A DNA stretch of 64,000 nt, taken from NCBI RefSeq assembly GCF_000182925.2, contig NC_026501.1:6179917-6243916 (forward strand), read 5' to 3'. Both the position numbers and the translations under genes were made by a program. The stretch is from Neurospora crassa OR74A (taxonomy: Eukaryota; Ascomycota; Sordariomycetes; Sordariales; Sordariaceae). This document shows positions 46,403 to 57,103 of this stretch, piece by piece (position 1 is the first letter of the stretch; the number at the start of each line of letters is the position of its first letter). The notes beneath the pieces were generated by a model, which saw only the letters and a list, made by a program, of their open reading frames with translations, ran no database searches and was not told the origin of the DNA.

Positions 46403-47909
46403 ATTGGCCCGTGATGCTTTCTTTTCGTGGTTGGAGTCACCACTGCTCGAAGTTTGCTATGTCGGAGGGTGAAGCAGACGTGAGGGGCCGCCTGGTGGAT
46501 GGCTGTGAACAAGAAGCTCGTCTGAGTATGAATCCCAGCCGAATAGTGTGGTAGTAGTAATCCTAAGTCTGGTATGAGAATTTTGAGTATGTTCCTGTGC
46601 TGGTCCTGTTGGATGTCGTGAGTTGAGGAGTTCAGTTGAGTTGTCGAACAAAAAGAAGGCTGTTGATAAGGCTGTGTGACCGTTGTCAGTGACAAAGTGG
46701 TTGAAAGCTTCCTCAGTAGTAGCTTGTCGTTAGGTGCGTGTTGCTGCTGCTGCTGCTGGTGGGGGTGGGTTTGCTGTGGGGCTGTGGGGAAGCTCTACCC
46801 ACACTAAGTCAGTGGAGCCGCAGGGATCCGCCATCCGGTTGCTCAGGTCTTCCCTCAGTCCGTCCTCCGGAAAGCAAAAAAGTCAGGGGCTTGTAAACAA
46901 ACATCTGAAGCGTCTTCTAGAAAAGCACAAGTCTTGCCAGTCATGCTCATCGTTGGCATGATGGACAGTAATGCAAAAATTGTTTTCTGTTTACGTTGAG
47001 CTGAATGACTGGCTTTGTATCGGGGCCGACTCTTAAGACACCACCCTTGATCCAACAACTTACGTACTAACCTATCTTTTCCTCGAGGCAACACACCAGT
47101 TTTCTAGACGTTTGAACTGTCCCTGGGCCTTTTACTCGCAGCTTCCGTGAAGTGTAGGACTGGATCTTTGCTCATACTGCACAAACCCGGCTGGTTGGTT
47201 CCTCTAGGTGCTACCGAAGAGCAAAATCGTACGATGCCCTTCGGCCTGCTGTGACGTCTACTGACGGGCACTGGGTTCTGTTATAAACTCGCGGGGTCGC
47301 CGCCCTCGTTACTCCTGCAATGTTCAAACCTTTTCCAGCGCAGTTCATCATGTTGTTCAATTCTCGCCGGCAATCGAGTACAGTCCAGTCGCCATCAGTC
47401 CATCACGATGCCATAGTATCCAAGGCTCGAGTAGGCGTACCGACCGGTAGCTTCATGCACGAATTCAGACTTACCGGCTTTTTGTTAACGACGGCCCTTG
47501 ACAGCCATGAATCGAAGACGCGGTTGGAGCCCATTACTCGAGATATTCGTATTTCATCTCATGCTGGGACGGGATGAAATCGGGGGGCGACGAAGTGCAT
47601 CGATCCTAGCGGGTCCAACGCGCTATTTTGACCGGGTAGCCCCGCTAGGGCTGGCACCTTCGCCGAGACTTCCAGCGACGTCATTTGCTGTGCCGCCGAG
47701 AGCTTCTTTTCAGTTGCGCGGGCGGCGCATCCGAATTGCGGCGTCATTTCGACTTTTCAATTCTCTTTTTTCCTCTATACAGTCACGCCAGGCGACCACA
47801 GACGACACGACCGAACAATATTACTCGACCGAATATCGTAAAAGATCATTTCATTTACCTCACGAAACCAATATTCTTCATTCTTCCCCGCCGAAAGTCA
47901 AGAAGCAAA
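46403..47909. promoter_or_regulatory. Divergent promoter region, csn4 and jac1
   Basis: 1.5 kb between opposite start codons. A CTG repeat near 46740-46757 and several short frames occur, none convincing. The open frame runs on upstream of the jac1 ATG to 47685, but the mitochondrial-type N-terminus begins at 47910. Confidence 0.45.
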
Positions 47910-48839
47910 ATGCGAACTTCGATCCTCTCCAGCCCAGCAACGCGCGCACTTTGCGCCGCCTGTCGCAACGAAGCCAGCAGGACAAACGCAGGAGTGGCCT
48001 TCTCTACAGCTTGCGCCAGCAAGAGCAGTAACCGGAGGCCAGAAGTCCCCGAGCAATCAAGGCCACGAGTGACGACGACGACGACGACGACGACGACAAG
48101 AGAGATACAAAAACACCGCCTATTCCCGAGCGCCCGCGCATACGAATACTCTACCTCTTCTACCCCCTCCGACAACACCTCACCCAAGCCCCAACCACCA
48201 AACTCCTCCACCTCCTCTTCTTCGGATTGTAACAAACCCATACCGCGCTACTACGCCCTCTTCCCCATCACCCTCCCCCTCGGCCCACCCCCGTCAGGGC
48301 CCTTCGACATCGACGTCCGCGCCCTGCGCCGCGAATTCCTTCGTCTCCAAGCCGCCTCCCACCCGGACTTCCACCACTCAGCCAACCAGTTTGACAGCAA
48401 CAGCAGCAACGGCAACAGCGATGAGTCCCTGCTGCAGCGGCGAAAAGCAGAAGCAACGTCCTCTCTCATCAATTCCGCCTACAAGACCCTTTCTTCGCCC
48501 CTTCTCCGCGCCCAATACCTGCTCAAAGAACTCTACGACGTCGATTTGGCCGGTGACGAATCGACCGACTACCAGAATGGGTCGGATCCCACCTTGTTGA
48601 TGACGGTGTTGGAAGCGCGGGAGCAGATTGACGAGGCGAAAACGGAAGCGGATCTGGAGCCGGTTAGGGAAGAGAATGAGGCGCGGATAAAAGAGTCAGA
48701 AGAAAAATTGAGCGAGGCGTTTGCCAAGGAAGATGTGGAGGCGGCCACGAGGGAGTGTGTGAAGTTGAGGTATTGGATGGGAATAAGGGAGGGGTGTAAT
48801 GAGTGGGAGGAGGGCAAGGGGTTTGTTATGCATCATTAA
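47910..48839 (+). CDS. jac1: Mitochondrial J-protein co-chaperone Jac1/HscB
   Basis: Single exon, 309 residues from 47910; the frame is also open upstream to 47685. Jac1 works with the mitochondrial Hsp70 Ssq1 to pass Fe-S clusters from Isu. The N-terminus is rich in Arg, Ser and Thr with few acidic residues, as in matrix presequences, and includes a nine-Thr run from an ACG microsatellite (48069-48099). After a Ser-rich linker comes the J-domain, with YYALFPITLP, VRALRREFLRLQAASHPDF (HPD at residues 151-153) and SSLINSAYKTLSSPLLRAQYLL. The C-terminal HscB three-helix part follows (MTVLEAREQIDEAK, ECVKLRYW), which binds Isu. There is no N-terminal zinc finger, as expected for fungal Jac1. The length is slightly above average because of the linker. 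Confidence 0.93.
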   Translation: MRTSILSSPATRALCAACRNEASRTNAGVAFSTACASKSSNRRPEVPEQSRPRVTTTTTTTTTREIQKHRLFPSARAYEYSTSSTPSDNTSPKPQPPNSSTSSSSDCNKPIPRYYALFPITLPLGPPPSGPFDIDVRALRREFLRLQAASHPDFHHSANQFDSNSSNGNSDESLLQRRKAEATSSLINSAYKTLSSPLLRAQYLLKELYDVDLAGDESTDYQNGSDPTLLMTVLEAREQIDEAKTEADLEPVREENEARIKESEEKLSEAFAKEDVEAATRECVKLRYWMGIREGCNEWEEGKGFVMHH

Positions 48840-49439
48840 GGGGGTAGGTGATGGATGAGGGTTATATGGGGGTTTTTTTTCTTTTGTGTTACGGCGGGTA
48901 AGAGGGGAGAGGAGAAAGGGCTGCGACGAGATGCTTTTGGCTAGATGAGCAGCCTGGGAGGATTCAGATGGTTCATTACGGGTGTCAATGGACAAACTCT
49001 GACCTAAAGCGTGGTGTCCGGTCCAGGTCTTCGTTCGTTTTTCTAGGCTTGGGGATGAGTGGTCTAGCATGCGTGACCCGGCCGGAGGGTCGGTTGAAAT
49101 TTACCCATCGGGGCCCTTTCATCAATGATCATTTTGACAATCGGCCTCTTCTGTCCTGGTTATGAATACCAGCCAAAGGAAGAAGACAAAAAATAAGAAA
49201 AGTCACAGCTGTCCACTCAATCATAATGGCATTCCATGTCTTTGCGTTATGTGAACATTGTCTTGTCTACATGCAATATCTCCTTTATCATCAATGATGT
49301 TGCATACACATCCACTATATTATAGCCTCAACCACCATTGCAAATCGTCTCTTCCATATATCACCACAACCCAGACAACACCTATTCAGTGCTGCTCGCT
49401 TGCGGGTTCATCACTCATCCATCATTCCTCTCTCCATAA
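48840..49439. other. Convergent 3' flanks of jac1 and the F-box gene
   Basis: No coding signal beyond frames that shadow the flanking genes. Confidence 0.5.
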
Positions 49440-52406
49440 TCATGAAAGCACAACTGGCCTCCACCGTCCCCTCTCGGTATGCCACCATCTCTCCCGATCC
49501 TTTTTATCAACCGCTGACCCACTGTACGTATTCCACCGTCCAATACACCCTTCCCTTATCCTACTTTGCTCCTCCGCACCCGTCTTCACCATCACGTCTT
49601 CCACCTTGTTCGCTGCCTTTTCTGCCGCCTTTTCCGCCGCCACCGCAGCTCTACTTTTACTCTTGCTCCTCGCACCCCACCACTCCCTCATCCCAGTCCT
49701 CGAAGTGCTCCTGCTCCTTCGATGCTCCTTTTTGTCTTCCGAGGATTTGGAATGCCTATGCTCATGTTTCTCAACCTTCTCCGACATAGCCTTTGATGAC
49801 TTGGGAGGCAACACCAACGCCTCTCCACAGTCTCCCAGCATTCTATCCACGGTAACCAGCCCACCTCCTTCGTCTGTTGCGCCGCTCCCTTCGTCGGCCG
49901 TCAGAACATAAGTGATTTTGCTGTCCGTCCGTCCAATGAATGCTCCAACGCCATATCTGTCCACAACTTCGCCGTTGGGGTCGGTGACGATGATAAAGAA
50001 ACGGGGAAACTTGCGTGCGGCCTCAATGCGGGCTTGGGCGGCTAGCCGGGCGAGGTGCAGGTCTGATTGCGCGCGGTGCGAAAGGAGGAAGGGATCTGCT
50101 AGAGAACCGGGTTTGGGTGCGAAGATGGGAAGAGACTTCAATGGCGGACCGCCAACGCCGCTGGAGGTTGGCAGAGGAAAAGAAGTATCGGTGGGTGTCG
50201 ATGGCGTGGAGATGGTGTCCCTGTCGTCGCCGATGGAACCATTCGTCATACTCCCCGTGCTGCTCGCGATCGAGTCAAATCCAGAGGGGCTGCGCGCGTG
50301 GTGGATCATCCCGCTGGTGTTGGTGGGCGTAAAGTGCATCTTGCCTCCACGATAACGATCGGTCGGGTGGTCGGCGCGCTCTTTGGGTTTACAAAGAGTC
50401 TGGAAAACTCCTTCGGGATCATTCGGACAGCGAATGGCGGTTAATCGGGGAAACCCGCCGGCAAGAATGCTCTTCGCCAAGATGTCGTCCGCAGACGTGG
50501 TCGTGGTACGTGTGGGTATATCCCAGTGAAGCTTGCGCAGGGAGTTCGAGGTAAGGTACGGAAACAGCCAAATCATCTCATCGCTAGGCATGACTGGGGC
50601 GTGGTGTTGGACGAGGTTAAAGGTATCCAGGTTGACGAGGTTAGAAAAGATCCGTGCCAAAGAGGGAAGCGTTTCGAGGTTCATGTGGATGAGTGTCAGT
50701 GTAGTAAGCGATGTGGCAGCAGATCGACTGGCGTACGTGGTAAGTCCAGCAGTGGTGATGCCAGGGAGATGAGTCAGGGTAAGTTTCTTGAGACGGGGAG
50801 GAAGATGAAGAAGGTTCGCATCGGTAAACGAGCTGCGTGGAAGGTGGGAGACGTTGAGATTCTGCAGCGATGGGAGATTACGGAAGGTCTGATCTAGAAT
50901 GCCGTCAGGGGCCAGCGTTGCTCCGGGATGACAATGCACCACAAGCGTGGTGAGCTGTTGCCAGCCAAGGTGAAAGTCGATAAACATTCGACATTGAGTA
51001 AGTGACAGATGCTCCAGCTCGTGGAGATTGTGTCTGCTGTTGTTGAGGTTGGCGAGATTGTGTTTACTGCCGTTCGCGAGATTGTATTTGCTCCCATTAG
51101 CAGTCAATGGGCGGATAGCGGCTGTTGACTTTTGTCGTTGCAATGGCGAGCGTTCCAGAATCCAATCCATCTCTTTCAACTTCTGACGTGTTGAAAGAGC
51201 TTGGAAAATCCGCTGAAAGGTATGATCGTATGTCGGGTAATATCCAACCAGCCGCTCAAAGTTGGGACATGCCAGAATGACCGATGCTACTAGATCATTA
51301 TATTCTTCCACTGAAGATGCTGCTGATGGCAAAGCCGGGGGTTTCAATGACCGCACTATTGCTGCTATCCTCAAGTTTCCACGTAGCGTTCTGCGTAAAA
51401 GAACCAGTCTTGACCCGTAAGTCAACTTCGTTCGCTTCTTCATATGATGCCCGTCTGCTCCGACAAGTTGGATGTGCCCATACAATGCTTCTCGGGCGTA
51501 CTTGAGAAACTTCCTGGCGCTTATAGCAATGTTGCAGCAGTCCCTCATCCAACATGTTGCGCAGCTGTTAGTCCCAGGCTTGAAGTGGAGTTTCCGCAAC
51601 TCCTCTAGAATAAGCTCGATAACCTCACCGGGCAGAGCAGCAAACAACTCTCCGGGCTTCGATTTCCTCCCTGGAGGTTTAGGTCGTGATATCTGAGCGG
51701 GTTTCTGGAACTTTTCCAACAAAGACGTACGAGGGCCAGCAGGCGGGCTTTGTGCTCGCATCGATCCCAGGCTCGTGATGCTTCCATTGTTGATAATCGA
51801 GTAGTGCGGTCGACTTTCCCAGCTGTCTCGGTTTGAGGGAACGGTGCTCGTTGTAGAGATCATACTTTGACCGTACACTCGCCGTTGGTGATCATACATC
51901 CCCTGTTGATCCCATACCGGTCCTGCTGTTGTCGAAAGTGGCCAACCCTTTGACAGAGTGGATTGTTGAATAGCTTCAACCATCGTGGGCATTTCTACTG
52001 CCTTTTCCTTTCCCTTCTTCGAGATTGTTTGGCTGGCACGAGCCGCTGTCGCTTCCTCCATCCTCGCGCATGACCTCTGTGTTCTCAACACAAACTCTTG
52101 CTCTTTTGGTGGATACATGGTGTGAGGCAAGTCGTGGATCGGTGGTGGCATCGCAGTCTTCAAAGGAGGCAACCCCACAGGTTTTATGGGTGCTAACCTT
52201 CCAGTCTCTGGCCTCTCGTCACCAAATGCTGTGCCGCTCAGTGCCTGGTCAGGAGTAGAAGCCGTGGTATCCTTGAAACGTGGCGGTGCTTTCAATTTCG
52301 ACTCATCCTGGGTCGAATAAGGACGTTGTTGTAAGACGGCAGCGGAAGAATGGGTTCGCTGGTGTTGGTATGCTAGTTGCCGACTGTTGCTGTTGAAAAA
52401 ACTCAA
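49440..52406 (-). CDS. F-box / leucine-rich-repeat-like protein
   Basis: Single exon, 988 residues. A disordered Gln/Pro/Ser-rich N-terminus (1-250) is followed by an F-box-like motif, FAALPGEVIELILEEL (from about residue 255), with a Cys-containing CATCWMRDCC loop nearby. Residues about 450-720 have irregular leucine-rich repeats (LEHLSLTQC, LQNLNVSHL, LKKLTLTHLPGIT, LTTLTLIHMNLETL). The C-terminal part is Ser-rich, then has a compact segment FPRFFIIVTDPNGEVVDRYG, and ends in a Lys/Glu/Arg-rich stretch (SKSSEDKKEHRRSRS). F-box proteins of this type select substrates for SCF ubiquitin ligases; the substrate is unknown. A repeat NGSKYNLANGSKHNLA lies just before the LRRs. The start is the first ATG of the open frame; a short upstream exon cannot be excluded. 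Confidence 0.85.
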   Translation of the reverse strand: MSFFNSNSRQLAYQHQRTHSSAAVLQQRPYSTQDESKLKAPPRFKDTTASTPDQALSGTAFGDERPETGRLAPIKPVGLPPLKTAMPPPIHDLPHTMYPPKEQEFVLRTQRSCARMEEATAARASQTISKKGKEKAVEMPTMVEAIQQSTLSKGWPLSTTAGPVWDQQGMYDHQRRVYGQSMISTTSTVPSNRDSWESRPHYSIINNGSITSLGSMRAQSPPAGPRTSLLEKFQKPAQISRPKPPGRKSKPGELFAALPGEVIELILEELRKLHFKPGTNSCATCWMRDCCNIAISARKFLKYAREALYGHIQLVGADGHHMKKRTKLTYGSRLVLLRRTLRGNLRIAAIVRSLKPPALPSAASSVEEYNDLVASVILACPNFERLVGYYPTYDHTFQRIFQALSTRQKLKEMDWILERSPLQRQKSTAAIRPLTANGSKYNLANGSKHNLANLNNSRHNLHELEHLSLTQCRMFIDFHLGWQQLTTLVVHCHPGATLAPDGILDQTFRNLPSLQNLNVSHLPRSSFTDANLLHLPPRLKKLTLTHLPGITTAGLTTYASRSAATSLTTLTLIHMNLETLPSLARIFSNLVNLDTFNLVQHHAPVMPSDEMIWLFPYLTSNSLRKLHWDIPTRTTTTSADDILAKSILAGGFPRLTAIRCPNDPEGVFQTLCKPKERADHPTDRYRGGKMHFTPTNTSGMIHHARSPSGFDSIASSTGSMTNGSIGDDRDTISTPSTPTDTSFPLPTSSGVGGPPLKSLPIFAPKPGSLADPFLLSHRAQSDLHLARLAAQARIEAARKFPRFFIIVTDPNGEVVDRYGVGAFIGRTDSKITYVLTADEGSGATDEGGGLVTVDRMLGDCGEALVLPPKSSKAMSEKVEKHEHRHSKSSEDKKEHRRSRSTSRTGMREWWGARSKSKSRAAVAAEKAAEKAANKVEDVMVKTGAEEQSRIREGCIGRWNTYSGSAVDKKDRERWWHTERGRWRPVVLS

Positions 52407-53660
52407 GGGTGGACTTTTGTGTTTCCAAATAATGGATCTGGTCAGTAAGCGTCTCGTCTGAAGGGTTTTCCAAAGGCTGGGTGGTGATCACGAGGAAGGG
52501 TAACAAGTAGATCAGTTAAGACAGAGAAAGGAAGTTGCAGAAAATGTTTTGCTATGACATTGGGCAGTGAATATCATAATCTTATGAAGTAGGATAGTGG
52601 GATCTGTATGCGGCCCGTTGCTCTCTTTTCGGTATCCAATATTGGGATCTTTGGGCGCTGATAAGACGCAGCCATTCGGAAGCGCAAGCTGAGGCTTCAA
52701 CCGCTCTTGGCTTTTACCGCCAGTCTCAGGCAGCCCAGGTTCCCCAGTTTGTAAACAACCCCTGAGAGAGCTTGGAAAGGGTGCCGTAACCACCGCTGGG
52801 GCCCCAAGTTCGTAAGGTCACAGTTCGGCAATTGGAAGCAGTGGTTATTTAGAGTGCCTCGAGTGGGTAGGTCTCGTAGCGACAATTCTCGTAACCTCAC
52901 TCGCCGACCTAGGCCTGCAGCGCGTGCCGAGGAGGACCCGCCAAGATGTAACCGCTGCAAACCAGCCATTGCGGGATGTTGCCCACGAAGCGACCACTGG
53001 GCGACTGTACTAGTACAATATCGTGGCGCCACTGCCTCACGGTGGAGATTGTGACTACAAAGAAAGATTCTTCCCGGCGGGTATGATTGTGGGATTAAAA
53101 TGGTACGGGAAGGGACGGCAAACAGCTTCTGTCTTCATTGTTGAATCCAGGCATAGCTTGGTGGAAGAACGAGGGATGTTGGCTTGGCCAAAGCCCTTGA
53201 AGATTCGAATGCAACGAGAACCGAGCTGGGCTTCTTTTGAAACTCGACACTTGCTGACGGGCTGAGATGCTCCCTTGTTCAAAGGGGCCTATGACACTGC
53301 CGAAACGCCGTAAGACGCGGAGAACAACGAGGGAAGCCTGGGAACGGGAATGAGGTCCACGTTACACGGCGTGCGAACAGTCAACACAGCACCGCTTGGA
53401 GCTTTGGCACGCTAATGGACGCCGGGTAGCAGCAGGCAATGACAGAACTGCTGGAGTGCGGCTGTAAAGTCTTGACTATAGGTCATGATAAGATGGTGAT
53501 GTGATTACATGTGGAGAAAGGGGATCCAGGGTGAAACAAATCTCTGCGGGATGGACAACAAGGAATAGCTCGGGGTGAAAAAAAGAAAAAGGTAAAAAAG
53601 GGTAAAGAAAAAGGCTAAAAAATCTAAACCAGAAAAAGCACCGAGAATAAGCATTACTCA
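52407..53660. other. Upstream region of the F-box gene
   Basis: No convincing gene; frames of up to 111 codons overlap on both strands. A-rich runs occur around 53575-53635. Confidence 0.45.
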
Positions 53661-54002
53661 CTAAGAAGTTGATGATCTGCCTTTAGTCTTGGGTCTTTTC
53701 GATTCTCCTCCAACGGGACTCGATCTCTCTTCGCTTGGCGCCCGAGATGGCGGATTACTGGCTCTTCTGCTGCTCCCGTCGCGCGTGTCGGAAATTTCCT
53801 CCGACTGGTCTTCTGTCACCGAGTTTCTCCTATTTCGAGACCGTGACCTGAGCCGTTGGACGAAGCTGGATATCGAACTTTCGCTACCCCTTCGACCCCG
53901 ACGCCACCATCTTGACGAGGAGGGCTCATCTGACGGTGGCTCGGCGGACGAGCCGCGCGACCCATCTGAATGGTCTCTGATCACCATGGCTGAATGGGTC
54001 AA
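53661..54002 (-). CDS. Possible small Ser/Arg-rich protein
   Basis: A frame of 113 codons with a coherent biased composition: acidic/Ser start, then SSSRWWRRGRRGSESSISSF, RLRSRSRNRRNS and a Ser/Arg/Pro-rich tail ending KTKGRSSTS. Such composition is common in fungal disordered proteins, but low-complexity DNA can also produce it. No homologous family is recognised. The opposite strand is open too (53689-54027), which weakens the call. It may be one exon of a larger gene. Confidence 0.35.
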   Translation of the reverse strand: MTHSAMVIRDHSDGSRGSSAEPPSDEPSSSRWWRRGRRGSESSISSFVQRLRSRSRNRRNSVTEDQSEEISDTRDGSSRRASNPPSRAPSEERSSPVGGESKRPKTKGRSSTS

Positions 54003-57000
54003 GTCGGCAAGGTTGGTGAGGAGATGATCAAGTCGGGTGGCATGAGGCGTAGGCGGATAACTGATACTTTACTCGATATGCGGTGATTATGAGACAAAAG
54101 AAGGATCCTAAAAATGTCCGGAACCGTTGTTCACTCTAGCATCGTTCAGCGGTTGAATTCCAAGTCCCGCTAACCAAGTACCAGGCGTTTTCTGTTTGTT
54201 TGTTGGTGATTGCGCCGAGCAAACAGGAGATGGAAAGTAGCTGAAGCAGTGGTTGGTGTTGTTGTTGGATCGTGTCCGGATTGGAATGAAACGCTGCCTG
54301 TCCAAATACGATATTGAGGCAGCGAGTATTTGTTAATGACTGTCGTTCGTATATGTGTCCTATTCCTAGGTATATGGGGTGTCGATGTCGATGAAACGAG
54401 CGAGGGCGAGCGAGGGGTTGCCAGATAGCCAAGACCAGGGAGGGTGCCGTCAGATCGTCAAGAAGGACAGAACAAAAAGTGTGTGTATAAACGAATGACT
54501 GAGAATCGCGAGAGCGAGACGGTTCGTTCAGTTGACGAGGGGTCCGATGTGACGGGATGCGACGGACCAAGGTTGATAGTGCTTTCTCCGGCTGATAATA
54601 GCAGCCATCAATCTAGCAGGTGTCCCAGGTTGCACGACTGCTGCGGCAGGGTCGGTTTGGAGTTGTCAGCTACCTCTACTCTCAGGTGGTGATGAATGAA
54701 TAAAGGGAAAGAGAGCGAAGAAGGAAGAGAGACCTGAAAACATCCGACGATGGACTAAGGTACTAGACTACACCACCTAGAGCAAGCTGCAGCTTTTGCT
54801 TGGTTCCTGCCTAGACTAGGTACCTACTTTTGAGGTTGCAGACTGCGACTGCCTCCTCCACCGAGAATGGATGCATCGACCTGCATCGACGCTGCATCGA
54901 CCCTGCCTGCACTGGATTTCCACTTGTCCCTTGCCCGAGTTCCGTACTTACAGTGGAATACATCCCGGGTTCGTCGTCAATCTATCTTGTTCCCTTGTTT
55001 CTGAAGGATTCCTCGCTCCTTGCACCAGGACTGGCGAGCCCCACAGCATTGAAACGGCGCTTTTGGACTGGAACATGCCCATGTGTAGCGGTGCCACCAG
55101 TGTTTGTCAGGAGAGGACTTTGTGACAGCCCTGGTCCCTCCAATACCTACACCTGGCATCGGGACTGGACTGCGCTTTGTTTATATGGCTTCTCCCCTAC
55201 CTCTACATACCCATGTGTCTGTCTTATCGGTAACTCGGCATCCTTGGACTCGAATGGCCGCCACCTCGTCTCCTCGTTCGCGCAATACAATTCCGGCTGG
55301 GGGGTGTATTTGGTAGTCGGGAGATGTGCTGTCAAACTGGCTGGCGGCCTTGCGAGCTGGCGAGTTACCAAACAAAGTATAATAGTGTACCAATGATCCA
55401 CCAAGCAGCTCTTTTAGTGCCGCTGCATCGGCTACTCTGTCCAATGTGTGGCTTCGATGCCATGTCAGCTTGTCGATCCGGCGCTGGTTATACGAGCATC
55501 TCCTCCTTGGAACTTGTCCAAGTCTGCGGCTTTTGCATGGCCTGGGACCGACTTTCCCGGGGCGGGGGGTTCTAGCTGTTTACAAGGGAATCAATGATTT
55601 TCACTCTCGCTCACTAACAAGACCTGGGGGCTACCAGCAGCTAATTCAGTTAGTGAACTTCACATGCCACTGTTCAACCGGTGTCTTCGTCCGAAGCCGC
55701 GACAGAACAACGAAGTGAACATGAGACGAACAGCCTCCGCACCTCCACGAACCGGACACCGCCGTAGGAGCAAATCCCATGTTCGAGAGTCCACGGGACG
55801 CGACCCGCAAAGTCGTTAGGGGACGGCAACACCCCACGATGGGGCTCACTAGAGGACTGGACCGGACCGAGGTCTGGCCTGGCTACGCTGCGATGAGGAT
55901 GATCTCGACCTTGACCGCCTGAGCTGTTCCAAAAAAAAAAAAAAAAACATCTAATTGTGCGGGATGGGGATAGTGGCGCGACGAAGATCCCGATGGCTAT
56001 CGATTGGATGAATGAACTGCGTCGCTCCCTCGCAGGATGCCAGTCATGTCAGTCGAGCCCTTTGAATCTGCACTGCATACAGTCGGGTCCCAGGCAAGTG
56101 GATAAGCATCGTATTGCATCGGCAGTCTTGCATTCTTTTTGCATTTCTTTCAGCTTTGATGGTTTCCATCCCCCACGCACGCACATGTCCAAATCATCTT
56201 GGGGTACGTAGATCGTATATAATTCGCCATTTGCGGGCCGGGCCTTCAGCCCCCAGTGACGATCAAAGTTCATGAGGTGGCCTCGCAATCTGCCTGTTCT
56301 GGTCCAGGTCGTGTCCGGCCTGGGGGCAGGCTCTAAAAGGTTTCCCTTTCGTCAATCCACATCTGCATATGGATATTCACCCTGGACAGTTTCTCCTTTT
56401 GGCTACATGGCCCTTCGAGCATATACGTCAGACACAAACTGCAGACATGGTACCTGCGGCCAATAGTTGTTACCCTAGCATGTTTGTTTGTCAACACATA
56501 CGGGAAGTTACTATGTCATTCAACATTTGTTCATTCCCATATGAGTATCGATTATAACTAAAATCCGTTACCTTAGGGTGGACTTGTGATTCGCCTAGGA
56601 CATCTTTGCCGAGGAGACCAACATTTGTTGAGCATGAGAATACCGGTTTGCCAGTATTTCCGGTTCACAAACCGATGAAAGCCTTCGACCCAGATCCTAA
56701 ACCAAGGAATTCAGTAAAACAAGATAATCGAAAACGTGACATGCTGCCGCAAGAGTAAAGATAGGAAAAAAAAAAATGTTGTCGAGAAGTCCAGAAAGGC
56801 GAGGATGGCCAGCGTTCGGGATATCCAGATTGTGTATAAAGCTGTACAATGAATTTCGGATTCCTGGCTAAAGGTTGCGCTTGTCAATGAAGGAATCCGG
56901 TCTGTTCGTCGCAGATTAAGGGGAAAGGGGGGGTTCGTTCTCAATGGATGTCTCATCAAAGCCATGTTGGCCAACACAGGCTTTTGGTAGATTGCATCGT

Positions 57001-57103
57001 CCCCTGCCCAGTCAATGGGGGAGGGGATGGGGCCTAGCAGGAAATGGCCAGTAATTTATCCTCACCCGGAAACAGCCAGACAGCCAGGCTCACCAAGGTC
57101 GAC
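54003..57103. other. Gene-poor 3.1-kb region
   Basis: The longest frame (54830-55396, 188 codons) has no motif and an odd Cys-rich composition, so I do not call it. A CTGCATCGAC-type direct repeat lies at 54868-54901, an A run at 55931-55947 and another near 56766-56775. Confidence 0.45.

Noticed and set aside
49912-50355. 147-codon plus-strand frame opposite the F-box gene
   Set aside because: Lies inside a 988-codon coherent exon on the other strand.
54830-55396. 188-codon plus-strand frame
   Set aside because: Odd Cys/Pro/Ser mix and no motif; frames on the other strand are equally open.
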